A program made the translations under genes and the position numbers. The notes beneath the pieces were generated by a model, which had not been told where the DNA came from, did no database searches, and saw nothing but the letters and a program-made list of their open reading frames with translations. From Sphingobacteriales bacterium (GTDB taxonomy: Bacteria; Bacteroidota; Bacteroidia; Chitinophagales; UBA2359): a stretch of DNA of 64,000 nt. The first letter of the stretch is position 1. Each line of letters opens with the position of its first letter. Positions 40,450 through 49,672 of this stretch are shown here, piece by piece. The DNA lies in contig CP064999.1 in assembly GCA_016700115.1 (NCBI GenBank), positions 186,001-250,000 on the forward strand, given 5' to 3'.

Positions 40450-43400
40450 CTATTTCCCCACCAACACATATCCCGCCCACTTCAACGGCATCAACCCCCG
40501 TTCGGCGAGTTGCAGTTTTGCGCTGTGCAGGGCTTCGGCGCAGGTTAAACCTGATAGCAATTGTTGAAAAAACACCGTAGTCAGTTCGCACGACTCCCTG
40601 TCGTACACCTTAAATAAAGTAAAGATCACATTTTTTGCGCCCGCATAGAGAAATCCGCGGTTGAGCGCCATCGTGCCTTCACCTTTGTTGATTTTTCCTA
40701 ACCCCGACTCGCAACAACTTAACACCACCAATTCCGCTTGAAGAGGTAAGTTGTAGGCATCTCCCATATAGAAAATGCCCCTGCCGTCCTCTTCGTTGGG
40801 CGAAAAGATAATGCCCGTTTGTTCGGGATGCTCGTCGTCCATGTCGGCATGTGCGGCGATTAACAGGTAGCGATATCTTCCGGCCAATTGCTTAAAAGCG
40901 TCTAAGGTAGCCGATTGATGCAACAACACCCGCGAGGCATGGCCTTTTTCGGCAAAAGCGCGTCCGGCTTGTTGCACCTCCTTTTCGGTGTAGTGCAATT
41001 CGGCATACTCTTTTCCTTCTACCTTTCCCCTTGTTACCCCTTCCGACTCAGCGTATCGTGTCCTTCGGCTCACTTCTTCTAATTCAATGTCCAGATTCGC
41101 AAGCAATTCAACGTCTAACGATAAATCTATATCGTGCTCTTTGGCCGGTTGAATGTTGTCGTTGTAAACCGGAGCAAAGCCGAGGAAACTCGTTTCGCTT
41201 TCGGGCAAATGCGCATCCATCGTTTGCTGACCGAGCCAAAGGGTGGCGGAATAGTGGTAGCTGATGACGTATTGATGCAGGAGGTAATTGAGTTGGTTGT
41301 AAGGAGTGGCGGCAGAGGTTGATTGGGTGAGCAATGCCTCGAATGGGATGCGCGACAATATGCCGTCGGGAATGATAACCAACCGCCCGATGCCCTCTAA
41401 CCAACCGTTTTGCTCCAAAGGTTGCAGTAAGATGCGGTACATATTGTGGGCGTAGGTGATGTAGTCCTCCTTACCGAAAGGCTCGAATGAAAAGAGCAGG
41501 TCATCTACCAAACCTTCGAAATCGTCCGGTATATTTTGCTGCAACCAATTAGCAGATTGGGAAGTGATGACGATGCTGTATAAATATTTGTCGCTCACCA
41601 CATAACTAATCATCGCTGTTTGCGGAGAAAGCTTGGATTGAATTTGGGAAATATCGGCAACTTTGAGGTCGTATTTTAAATGATAATAGTGCGGATATTT
41701 TATTTCTAATTGTTCAATCAAAGCATCGTATTTGACTTTACAATCGAAATATGAATTTTGCCATCCGGTCAACATATCTTTATCTTGATTATCCTTATGC
41801 TTACTCTCTTCCTCTATGATGTTTTGCTCCAAATTGGTCAAGTCAATACGCAGCCAATATTCTTGCTCTTTCAATTCTAATGGAAGTTGACTATTCCCCC
41901 TTGCTTCAACATCTTTCATGCCAGCGAACAAAAGCATTCCTTTGCTTTTTTCTGATAAATAAAATGCTTTTTCAATGGGGGTGTCTAATAATCGGTAATT
42001 GAGCAATTGGTTATAAGAGACAACATTTTTTTGGTAAATATCTTGTCCATTACTTTGGAAATATTGCTCTGCCGACCAAACTGTTTCCAAACCTTTATCA
42101 CACAAAAACTGCTTACTTTTCTCGGCCAATATCAGTTTACTACCTTCGAATTTAAAACTGTGTCTAAATTGATCTATCAGTTGGTCGGCACATTGAAAAA
42201 AAGCTAATGAAGCGGCTAAGTTTTTAGGATTAAGTGTTTGCTGATATTTTAAAAAGAATGCTGTGGCTTTATAAACTAAGATATCTAACAGTTCCAATAT
42301 TCCATTGTAATCTTTAATTTCAGGCAACAGATATTCGTCAAAATCCGGTGTAATTAAGGCTAAGGCTTGCAGCGCTTTTTGCGAATATTGTAAAGCAAGA
42401 TTAGCTTGGCAGTTTCTTTGATAATAAACTGCAAAACCTAAATAACTTACTGCCGTAGAATAGTTTTGTTCGCCATAAATTGCTAAATCTATTTCTAAAG
42501 CTTGTTTATAACAAGCTAAGGCTTGTTCTTCGTTTCCTTGTCGTTGATAACAATCTGCCAAATTTATGTAAATGCTACTTGTTTTTGGATGAAAACTTTC
42601 TGGTTGAGCAGAATAAATTGATATAGCTTGTTGCAAATAGTTAAAGGCTTGTTTGTAATTTCCAGTAATGATATACAATAGGCCTAAATTATTGCAACTA
42701 AATCCTAAATCTGTATGATCTTTTCCTAAAATTTTTAATCTAATGTTTAATGCTTTTTGAGTAAAATAGATTGCATTTTTATATTTTCTTAATGAATTAT
42801 AACTAGCTCCTAAATTATTGTAAGTTAATGCTGTATCAGGATGTTGTTCTCCTAAAATGTTTAATTTAATAATTAAAGATTTCTGAAAATAAGCAATTGC
42901 TTTGGCATGATTGCCTTGTTCTTCGTATAAAATTCCCAAATTACTATAGCAGCCGGCAATATAAGGATGCATTTCGCCCAATGCTTGTAAAAAGATGATC
43001 AAAGCTTGTTCTGTAAATGCAATAGCTTTTTTAAAATCTCCAAAATTGTTGTAACATAAACCTAAATTATTATAGTTAACCCCTGTATCATAATGGTTTT
43101 TCTCTAAAACAACTAAACGTATGGCTAAGGATTGTTCATAATAGTTTATTGCTTGTTTAAGATTTCCTAAAATAAACTGACATGCACCCAAATTATTATA
43201 GCATTGAGCAGTTTCCGGGTGCTGTTCACCTAAAAGGGAAATACAAACTGTCAATATCTTTTCCGATTCTTTAAGAGCTTTATCTAATTGCCTGTCCCTC
43301 CACAAACTTTGACTATAGAGATTTAAGTGCTTTACATACGCTTCCCATGCTTCGTTTGCTTTAAATTGAGGGAGTATCTGTTCCAATACTATTATAGCAT

Positions 43401-43464
43401 CGGAATATTTACCCTCTTTCATTAATACTTCAACCTGCTCTTCTTCGTTTGGAATAGAAAACAT
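40450..43464 (-). CDS. TPR-CHAT protein (caspase-like peptidase domain)
   Basis: A 1004-residue cytoplasmic protein without signal or TM segment. Residues about 1-400 hold roughly eight tetratricopeptide repeats of the 42-residue kinesin-light-chain type (for example HPETAQCYNNLGACQFILGNLKQAINYYEQSLAIRL). A helical linker and coiled coil follow. The C-terminal about 330 residues form a CHAT domain: H872 in LLIAAHADM and C918 in VVLSCCESGLGK are the caspase-like His-Cys dyad, with MALNRGFLYAGAKNVIFTLFKVYD after it. The family includes Craspase-type effectors and separase relatives. No CRISPR genes or dedicated partners are adjacent. Its neighbour is an IS remnant. Confidence 0.9.
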   Translation of the reverse strand: MFSIPNEEEQVEVLMKEGKYSDAIIVLEQILPQFKANEAWEAYVKHLNLYSQSLWRDRQLDKALKESEKILTVCISLLGEQHPETAQCYNNLGACQFILGNLKQAINYYEQSLAIRLVVLEKNHYDTGVNYNNLGLCYNNFGDFKKAIAFTEQALIIFLQALGEMHPYIAGCYSNLGILYEEQGNHAKAIAYFQKSLIIKLNILGEQHPDTALTYNNLGASYNSLRKYKNAIYFTQKALNIRLKILGKDHTDLGFSCNNLGLLYIITGNYKQAFNYLQQAISIYSAQPESFHPKTSSIYINLADCYQRQGNEEQALACYKQALEIDLAIYGEQNYSTAVSYLGFAVYYQRNCQANLALQYSQKALQALALITPDFDEYLLPEIKDYNGILELLDILVYKATAFFLKYQQTLNPKNLAASLAFFQCADQLIDQFRHSFKFEGSKLILAEKSKQFLCDKGLETVWSAEQYFQSNGQDIYQKNVVSYNQLLNYRLLDTPIEKAFYLSEKSKGMLLFAGMKDVEARGNSQLPLELKEQEYWLRIDLTNLEQNIIEEESKHKDNQDKDMLTGWQNSYFDCKVKYDALIEQLEIKYPHYYHLKYDLKVADISQIQSKLSPQTAMISYVVSDKYLYSIVITSQSANWLQQNIPDDFEGLVDDLLFSFEPFGKEDYITYAHNMYRILLQPLEQNGWLEGIGRLVIIPDGILSRIPFEALLTQSTSAATPYNQLNYLLHQYVISYHYSATLWLGQQTMDAHLPESETSFLGFAPVYNDNIQPAKEHDIDLSLDVELLANLDIELEEVSRRTRYAESEGVTRGKVEGKEYAELHYTEKEVQQAGRAFAEKGHASRVLLHQSATLDAFKQLAGRYRYLLIAAHADMDDEHPEQTGIIFSPNEEDGRGIFYMGDAYNLPLQAELVVLSCCESGLGKINKGEGTMALNRGFLYAGAKNVIFTLFKVYDRESCELTTVFFQQLLSGLTCAEALHSAKLQLAERGLMPLKWAGYVLVGK

Positions 43465-44483
43465 CTTTGACTTTTGTTTGTGTCCGGCAAAGTTAGACTT
43501 TTAAAAGTGAGTTTGAAATTTGATGTCAAGATTCTGCCTTCTTACCTTACTCTGTATCATCTTCTCTTTAGCATTTTGGGAATCATGAATAAAGCGATTT
43601 AATGTCGCTAAACCAATCATCTTCCAATTTATTTGTGGTCGTTGTATTTTGCAAGATTCTCTATTCCTATTTAAAACTCATACTTATCCCGACAGCATTA
43701 AGTTAACAAAGCGGAAGTTGTTGGCAATGCCGATGTAAAGCATGTACGAATTTTTAAAGACTTAATTACTTAGTTGCCTATAATGCACAAACATAATACC
43801 GTAGGTATTAAATATCGGTAACACACTCGAAACAAACATATAAAATGTCATAGACATTCAACCTATTTTAATGACTTTAGCGGTAAAGTTTTAGATATCT
43901 TCCCTCAATCACTGTTGAAACCTTACGGGATTCTTGGTTTGTGTTGATGATTTGATTCCGATATTGTATCTCTACGGGATATTCTTTCTCATATCAATAC
44001 GATACAATCAAAACTATATATCCCTTCCCAACCTTCCATAAAAAGAAAAAGTGTTTCCTACAGTAAATACCCGTCTTTATAGGCTTGTTTTAATGCTGCT
44101 TATCAATAGGGTTATTTTCATTATCAAAAAGCTACAGCCCTGAAAACTCCCTTCAGGTTGGTTTGGATTGATGTGCATGTTGTCCACAGGTTGCACCTGT
44201 GGTTATTCGTATTGAGGCCTTTCGGGCTTGGCTTTTTTCTTTCTTTGAAGATGTTAGCTAATAGTGAAACAAGATTTTGGCAGGACGAAAACAGGGTATT
44301 GGGTTGATTTGCATTTTGTATAATGGGACAATTTACGATAAAGTAAACAAAGTATCAGATAGCCAATTAAGAAAATCCGCTACTTCTAAGGCTTAAACTA
44401 ATTTCCTGATAATAGTCGCTAAAATCGTAGATTTGCATTTGTAATGTTAAGATTACTATACTACTATAACAAATAAATATCTG
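43465..44483. other. AT-rich intergenic region between accessory genes
   Basis: About 1 kb without a supported gene. It contains the second copy of the 27-bp dispersed repeat (43794-43820) and a small perfect hairpin (CCACAGGT ... ACCTGTGG, 44184-44202). A third-frame reading near 44150-44250 hints at decayed coding DNA, but no family is recognisable. Confidence 0.4.
43794..43820 (+). repeat. 27-bp dispersed repeat, copy 2
   Basis: It begins TAATACCGTAG and ends AAATATCGGTA, 24 of 27 identical to the copy at 21819-21845 in the opposite orientation. Short inverted symmetry (ATACC ... GGTAT) is present inside. Confidence 0.5.
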
Positions 44484-44786
44484 ATGCCCCGAAAAACCCT
44501 ACTTCCTCTTTCAGACTCATTATTTTGGGATGTAGATAAAAACTCGATTGATCCCGAAAAACATGCTGCTTTTATTGTAGAAAGAGTGATGCACTTAGGT
44601 ACGTTAGATGATTTTTTTGCTATTAAAGCCTATTACGGTAAACCCAAACTCAAAAAAATAACCAAGCAGCTCCGTTATTTAGATGTCCGGGTACTTAATT
44701 TCTGTAGTGTCTATTTTAGAACTCCCTTAAATCAATTCAGATGCTACACAGAAAAGCAGTTGAACCAATCGCATTGGAGCTATTGA
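44484..44786 (+). CDS. DUF6922 protein, probable antitoxin
   Basis: A 100-residue protein (MPRKTLLPLSDSLFWDVDKNSIDPEKHAAFIVERVMHLGTLDDFFAIKAYYG and on). The segments LFWDVDKNSIDPEKHAAFIVERVM and KKITKQLRYLDVRVLNFCSVYF fit DUF6922, seen beside AbiEii-type nucleotidyltransferase genes. It overlaps the following toxin-like gene by 46 nt in a different frame. Its place as first gene of the pair suggests an antitoxin or transcription regulator; there is no classic DNA-binding motif. Confidence 0.8.
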   Translation: MPRKTLLPLSDSLFWDVDKNSIDPEKHAAFIVERVMHLGTLDDFFAIKAYYGKPKLKKITKQLRYLDVRVLNFCSVYFRTPLNQFRCYTEKQLNQSHWSY

Positions 44787-45352
44787 ATAGCTTGATGAAA
44801 AATAATAGTCTGCAACAGTTTGTATTAGTGGGTGAAACCGCATTAGCTTTGCAAATCGGACATCGTAAATCCATAGACTTAGATTTGTTTACGATTGAAG
44901 ATTTCGATTCACAAACTTTATTAGCCCTTCTTTTACTAGATTACAATGTAGAAGTAAGACAACAATTACCACAAACCATTATATGCAATATAAATAGTGT
45001 GAAAGTAGATTTTATACGGTTTCGTTACCCTTTTATAAGACCGGTTATAGAAATAGAGAATATTAGGTTGCTAAGCATAGAAGATATTGCTCCAATGAAG
45101 CTTGATGCTATTACCGGGCGTGGTAGTAAAAAAGACTTTTATGACCTTTACTTCTTGTTAGAATTGATTGACTTAAATAAAATCCTGGGATTGTATCAAG
45201 AAAAATATCCGCATCAAACACTATTTCATGTATTGCGAAGTCTTGTTTATTTTGATGATGCAGAAGAAAACCCAACTCCGCTTATTTTTGACAAAAGTGT
45301 AACTTGGAGCAGCGTGAAGAATAGAATTATTGATGCTGTTCGAAAAACCTAA
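44741..45352 (+). CDS. AbiEii/AbiGii-type nucleotidyltransferase toxin
   Basis: A 203-residue protein of the nucleotidyltransferase-fold AbiEii family, the toxin part of type IV-like toxin-antitoxin and abortive-infection systems. FVLVGETALALQIGHRKSIDLDLFT carries the usual GxT(A)LALQxGHRxSxDxDLF motif. The two Asp (IDLDLF) would bind metal; the normal GG is GE here. VKVDFI and PMKLDAITGRGSKKDFYDLYFLLE are the further motifs, the latter with the Lys and Asp needed for activity. It overlaps the DUF6922 gene upstream; together they form a two-gene module flanked by gene-poor DNA. Confidence 0.87.
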   Translation: MLHRKAVEPIALELLNSLMKNNSLQQFVLVGETALALQIGHRKSIDLDLFTIEDFDSQTLLALLLLDYNVEVRQQLPQTIICNINSVKVDFIRFRYPFIRPVIEIENIRLLSIEDIAPMKLDAITGRGSKKDFYDLYFLLELIDLNKILGLYQEKYPHQTLFHVLRSLVYFDDAEENPTPLIFDKSVTWSSVKNRIIDAVRKT

Positions 45353-45618
45353 CCCATTATTCGCACATATCTTTTAAACACCCGATAAAATCTAATGGTA
45401 TCTCTGTTCCCTTCCACCTCTAAAAAAATGAATAAAGGAACATTACAAGCTATCATTTAACTTGCTGAAATACGATCAAACAAAAGATAATTGATATGAA
45501 GCCGAAAATAAAACTTACCATTATCTAAGAAGATATTGGATATGCTATTTTTTTCAATTAACCATTTCAATATGTAATACATAGTTGCGTGAGCTATAAG
45601 ATGTATAGGATATTGTTG

Positions 45619-45913
45619 TCAATAACAATAATCTTTAATTATTTCGTATGCTTCAAAAATTTCCTAATTCACCTGCTTTGCTCAAATCTAAGCAACCACT
45701 TCGTTTGTTGCCTAAAACAAATTTAAGAATTCTCCGGGCACAATATACTTCGCTAAATTTAGGATTTATCACAATCGCTTTGTTGTAATCTTGAATTGCC
45801 CCTTGATAATCTCCTAATTCAAACTTAGCATTTCCGTTTTGGAATTCAATTGTTTGGGAGTTGAGGCTTATACTTATTAAAATATATGCAAATAAAATAA
45901 TTAGCTTTTTCAT
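45619..45913 (-). pseudogene. Secreted TPR protein, frameshifted near the end
   Basis: The frame starts MKKLIILFAYILISISLNSQ (signal peptide) and has one and a half TPR units (AKFELGDYQGAIQDYNKAIVINPKFSEVY, then GNKRSGCLDLSKAGELGNF), stopping at 45653. Skipping one base in the A5/T5 run at 45655-45659 restores the reading EAYEIIKDYCY followed by a stop at 45619, exactly the usual end of this Bacteroidota TPR family. So a single-base change in a homopolymer, real or from sequencing, truncates the gene by eleven residues. It has few repeats compared with relatives. Confidence 0.7.
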
Positions 45914-46009
45914 AAGAATTTATTTAATGATACAGATTTTTTTCGGAACGCTCATTTGACTGAGGTTTCTCTCAACATTGCGACATAATTACAAAAAAAT
46001 TATTGCTAC

Positions 46010-47425
46010 TTACTTTCCGATACAAAACTTACTAAAGATATTGCCCAACAAGTCGTCCGGGGTGATTTCTTCCCCCGTTATCTGAGCCAGATAATCCAGT
46101 GCTGTTCTGATATCGGCTGCCAACAGTTCGCCACTAATCTGTTGGTTGATTCCTTCTAAAACCTGAATCAATGCCTTTTTAGCACTTTGCAGAGCTTCTA
46201 AATGCCTCACATTACTCACAATAGTGCTTGTACCGCCTTCGGCTATTTGGTCAAAGCCGCCGGTAACTGATTGATACAAGGCTTCCTTTAGTTTGCCTAT
46301 CCCCTCCCCTCGTTTTGCAGACAGGGCAATATAGTTATCGGGGAAAAAGCGGCTGATATAATCATATCCGTTCCCCACCTGTTCGTCCAGTTCATCTAAT
46401 TTGTTGGCAATTATCAGAGTAGTGGCTCCATCGGGTTGAAGTTGTTGCAGGTCTTTTTCCACCTCGGCAGGAGAAAGTTGTGTAACATCAAACACGTACA
46501 GGAGTAAGGTAGCCTGAGCTATTTTTTGCATGGTTTTTTCAACTCCTATTTCTTCAATCCGGTCTTGTGCTTCGCGGATTCCGGCAGTATCTATGAGGCG
46601 GAAGGAAATGCCATTGATGTTCAGTATTTCTTCAATAGTATCGCGGGTAGTGCCTGCGATTTCGCTGACTATGGCGCGTTCTTCGTTCAGCAATGTGTTA
46701 AGCAGGGTGGATTTGCCTGCATTAGGACGACCGGCAATCACGGTAGTTACTCCACTTTTGATGACATTGCCTAATGCAAAAGAGTTGATGAGTTGGGTAA
46801 GTGTGGTAAGGAGTTGTTGCACTAAACCGACAAGTTGGGTGCGGTCGGCAAATTCCACATCTTCGGTGCTGAAATCTAACTCTAATTCTATCAGAGAAGC
46901 AAAGTTGATGAGTTGTTCGCGTAGCTGTTTAAGTTGATTTGAAAACCCGCCTCTCATTTGCCGGAGGGCTATATCGTGTGCGGCTTTGGTTTCTGATGCG
47001 ATGAGGTCGGCCACTGCTTCTGCCTGACTGAGGTCTAACTTGCCATGCAAAAAAGCGCGCATGGTAAACTCTCCGGGCTTGGCAAGCCGTGCGCCTTTGC
47101 TCAAAAACAAGGTGAGCACCTGTTGTAAAATAAAAGGTGAACCATGACAACTCACTTCTACCGTATCTTCGGAAGTATAGGAGTGCGGCGCTTTAAAAAG
47201 GCTGACAAGCACTTCATCTATAATTTCCCCTTCATCGTTGACGATAGTCCCAAAATGGATGGTATGTGATGGTTGTTTTTGCAGGATTTTTCCCTTAAAT
47301 GCCTCATCACAGATGGCAATAGCGCTGCTGCCGCTCATACGCAATACGCCTATTGCGCCTATTCCGGGTGGGGTAATGAGGGCAATGATGGTGTCGTTCA
47401 GGTCGGTTGCAGCGTAAAAGTTCAT
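46010..47425 (-). CDS. mnmE: tRNA uridine-5-carboxymethylaminomethyl modification GTPase
   Basis: A 471-residue GTPase that, with MnmG, modifies the wobble uridine of several tRNAs. N-terminal folate-binding domain (IIALITPPGIGAIGVLRMSGS; MRAFLHGKLDLSQAEAVADLIAS), central helical domain with an inserted G domain (P-loop AGRPNAGKSTLLN; G2 AGTTRDTIEE; G3 DTAGIRE; G4 NKLDE; G5 SAKRGEG), and the invariant C-terminal FCIGK with its catalytic Cys. Length and order are standard. A short membrane-protein gene lies 6 bp upstream on the same strand. Confidence 0.97.
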   Translation of the reverse strand: MNFYAATDLNDTIIALITPPGIGAIGVLRMSGSSAIAICDEAFKGKILQKQPSHTIHFGTIVNDEGEIIDEVLVSLFKAPHSYTSEDTVEVSCHGSPFILQQVLTLFLSKGARLAKPGEFTMRAFLHGKLDLSQAEAVADLIASETKAAHDIALRQMRGGFSNQLKQLREQLINFASLIELELDFSTEDVEFADRTQLVGLVQQLLTTLTQLINSFALGNVIKSGVTTVIAGRPNAGKSTLLNTLLNEERAIVSEIAGTTRDTIEEILNINGISFRLIDTAGIREAQDRIEEIGVEKTMQKIAQATLLLYVFDVTQLSPAEVEKDLQQLQPDGATTLIIANKLDELDEQVGNGYDYISRFFPDNYIALSAKRGEGIGKLKEALYQSVTGGFDQIAEGGTSTIVSNVRHLEALQSAKKALIQVLEGINQQISGELLAADIRTALDYLAQITGEEITPDDLLGNIFSKFCIGK

Positions 47426-47431
47426 ATTTAT

Positions 47432-47863
47432 TTACTCAACCGTTTCTACCCGGTAAACGAAATACCTGGTTTCCCCTTGCCAAGGGAAGACCTTATATCG
47501 CTCTTTATAGTGAAGGGCAACTTTTTTACCTTCTTGTTTTTGAAGTTCGTAAAAAACAGTTTCGTTGGCTGCGGTAAAATTCCACACATTTTCTTCGCTC
47601 ATATTCGCTACACCGCCTTGTCCCATACCGGCTAAGTTCAACTGTCCTTCGTAAGTTTTAAACACAACGCCTTTTTTAGATATTTTTACGAGATACCCGG
47701 CACGGCTGCCTTCACTAAGGGTCATCTGGGCAAAAAAGTAATAGCCGATTGCTGCTACAACACTGATGACCAAAGCGTAAATCAACAGGCGTTTGAAAAA
47801 GCGCATAGTCTTTTGTGCGCCGCTTTGCACAGAGGTTTTTACGTTGTCGGTAAATTCAGACAT
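47432..47863 (-). CDS. Small membrane-anchored protein of unknown function
   Basis: A 143-residue protein with one N-terminal transmembrane helix (LLIYALVISVVAAIGYYFFAQM, about 27-48) after a short cytosolic part, and a beta-like exported domain (GYLVKISKKGVVFKTYEGQLNLAGMGQGG, then YELQKQEGKKVALHYKERYKVFPWQGETRYFV). Proteins like this occur in many Bacteroidota and are sometimes mislabelled 6-phosphogluconate dehydrogenase; nothing here supports an enzyme. Its stop lies 6 bp before the mnmE start, so they are likely co-transcribed. Confidence 0.82.
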   Translation of the reverse strand: MSEFTDNVKTSVQSGAQKTMRFFKRLLIYALVISVVAAIGYYFFAQMTLSEGSRAGYLVKISKKGVVFKTYEGQLNLAGMGQGGVANMSEENVWNFTAANETVFYELQKQEGKKVALHYKERYKVFPWQGETRYFVYRVETVE

Positions 47864-47965
47864 GATACATCAGAGGTTAAATGGTGGTTTAATCGTGTTA
47901 TGAATACAAAGTTCGCAAATTATTATAAAAACGTGGCGGTAAGTCTCAAAGTTGAAAAGCTGTGG

Positions 47966-48577
47966 TTACAATACCTTGCAATCGAGCAGTTTATGTCCTC
48001 CTATAAATCCTTCCAGGTGATCGCCGGTCTGTACCCTCCCTACCCCTTCAGGAGTTCCAGTAAAAATATAGTCTCCTTTATGGAGAGTAAAAAAGGATGA
48101 GACGTAGCTGATAATTTTATCGAAAGAGAATAACAGGTCTGCGGTATTTCCTGCCTGAACGATTTGTCCGTTTTTGAGTAATGAAAACTCAATATTGTTG
48201 ACCGGTGGAAGGTTTTTGAGTGCTATAAAATGCCCGACTGGAGCTGAGCCGTCAAATCCTTTTGCAATTTCCCAGGGGTGACCTTTGGTTTTTAACCGCG
48301 ATTGAAGGTCGCGGGCGGTAAAGTCAATACCTATGGTAACATGGTCATAGTATTTGTGGGCAAATTTTTCGGCGATATGCTTCCCGTGTTTAGCAATACG
48401 AACCACAATTTCTGCTTCGTGGTGTATGTCTGAAGAGAAATCGGGATGAAAGAATGGAGCACCATCTTTGAGTACTGCCGTGGGAGGTTTACAAAAAACA
48501 ATAGGCTCATCCGGTACTATATTGCCCAGTTCTTTGGCATGTTCGGCATAGTTACGCCCTATGCAAAAAATTTTCAT
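47966..48577 (-). CDS. Fumarylacetoacetate hydrolase family protein
   Basis: A 203-residue FAH-family enzyme (acylpyruvase/oxaloacetate decarboxylase-like). KIFCIGRNYAEHAKELGN at the start, FCKPPTAVLKDG for the substrate loop, metal ligands in HHEAEIVVRI (two Glu) and IGIDFTARDLQ (Asp), KGFDGSAPVGHF for the substrate region, and GDYIFTGTPEGVGRVQTGDHL at the end. Both ATGs at 48580 and 48577 fit; the second is the usual first residue of KIFCIG. Reaction cannot be assigned beyond C-C hydrolysis or keto-acid decarboxylation. Convergent small frames here are shadows. Confidence 0.9.
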   Translation of the reverse strand: MKIFCIGRNYAEHAKELGNIVPDEPIVFCKPPTAVLKDGAPFFHPDFSSDIHHEAEIVVRIAKHGKHIAEKFAHKYYDHVTIGIDFTARDLQSRLKTKGHPWEIAKGFDGSAPVGHFIALKNLPPVNNIEFSLLKNGQIVQAGNTADLLFSFDKIISYVSSFFTLHKGDYIFTGTPEGVGRVQTGDHLEGFIGGHKLLDCKVL

Positions 48578-48682
48578 CAAAATAAATATGTTAGGTTTGA
48601 GTGGTGATTAATTAATGTTTGAGATAACAAATTGATGTAATAATAGGTTGAAGTTCAAGTCCTTAAACTTCTTGCTTCCATA

Positions 48683-49663
48683 TTATGCTTCCGTTGTCTG
48701 AAACAACGATTTTATCCGGTATGCCAATTGATTCAACTTTGCCATTCCCGTTGCCGGAAAAAAAGATTTTTGAAGTGCGCCTGTTTTAAAATCGAATTCG
48801 CTAAAGGAGTGTTTATTAGTCAGCCTGTTTGCCAAAGAGTCAAATTCTGTCTCACTGACTTTATTATGCGAATAATTGATGTGTCCGATCGTAGTGCCCT
48901 CTTCAGGACGGGCAAAGATATTTTCCCGGAAGTATAGGAATTTTTCCAGAAAATCGTCCTGCTGACTGATGATCTCCAAAGAATCATCGGTTTGACCGGG
49001 TTCTTTATGATATACTCTGATTTCGGCATCGCGGTGTGTCAGACAAGTATCAGCCACTACCCTTTCTGTGCCGGATTTGTTATCGGGCGAATAATGAATG
49101 ATAGAGGAGTTGAAAATCACCGCATCACCCCGCTTTACTGAAATGGGCATTAAATGGGTCAGTACATGCGGAAAGATGTCCTGATATGGGTAAGGAATGG
49201 CGGGAATGCGAATGTTGTTAAAAAACCGGTGACTGCCCGGAATGAGGTAAAGTGTACCATTTTCTACATTCACATCCACCATGGGACACCATACATTGAC
49301 CGGGGTAAAGCGCGATTCATCAACAAGAGTCGTATCCTGATGAATCTCCAAACGGCTGTTTCCTCCCGGAATTTTAAGAATAAAATTTGCCCCGATGAAT
49401 TTATAGTCCTTAAACATCTTCTCTAAAGAAGGCTTGAAGATATTGGGGATTTCCTGCTTCAACCTTTGCCGGTAGTCAATATTGGACGAAAAGGTGCTGG
49501 CATAAAACCCGTACTTGTTGATTTCGTCAGTAGGGCGATATTCGGCATACAGGTTTTCTAATGCCTGCAATTGTTGTCCGGTCAGAAATGATTTGACAAC
49601 AAAATATCCGTCTTTGTCCATTATTTTTTCGAGACGTTCGTCTTTGATGATGTTGTTTGTCAT
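48683..49663 (-). CDS. Phytanoyl-CoA dioxygenase-like protein (PhyH-3)
   Basis: A 326-residue Fe(II)/2-oxoglutarate oxygenase-like protein. Metal ligands H108 and D110 (LEIHQDTTLVDESRF), the distal His in SSIIHYSPDNKSG, and the 2-OG arginine in TERVVADT are in place. The LYLIPGSHRFF block is typical. It is the last gene of a compact operon: exporter permease, PhyH-PhyH fusion, PhyH-2, PhyH-3 with gaps of 24, 6 and 9 nt. The shared sequence (VDESRFTPVNVWCPMVDVNVENGTL) with the other domains shows recent tandem duplication. The substrate is unknown; bacterial PhyH enzymes hydroxylate lipids, siderophores, natural products and modified sugars. Confidence 0.85.
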   Translation of the reverse strand: MTNNIIKDERLEKIMDKDGYFVVKSFLTGQQLQALENLYAEYRPTDEINKYGFYASTFSSNIDYRQRLKQEIPNIFKPSLEKMFKDYKFIGANFILKIPGGNSRLEIHQDTTLVDESRFTPVNVWCPMVDVNVENGTLYLIPGSHRFFNNIRIPAIPYPYQDIFPHVLTHLMPISVKRGDAVIFNSSIIHYSPDNKSGTERVVADTCLTHRDAEIRVYHKEPGQTDDSLEIISQQDDFLEKFLYFRENIFARPEEGTTIGHINYSHNKVSETEFDSLANRLTNKHSFSEFDFKTGALQKSFFPATGMAKLNQLAYRIKSLFQTTEA

Positions 49664-49672
49664 AGCATTTGT

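Noticed and set aside
44150..44260. Decayed coding sequence or small hairpin RNA
   Set aside because: The short perfect stem at 44184-44202 lacks a T run, and no frame continues long enough to identify a protein.
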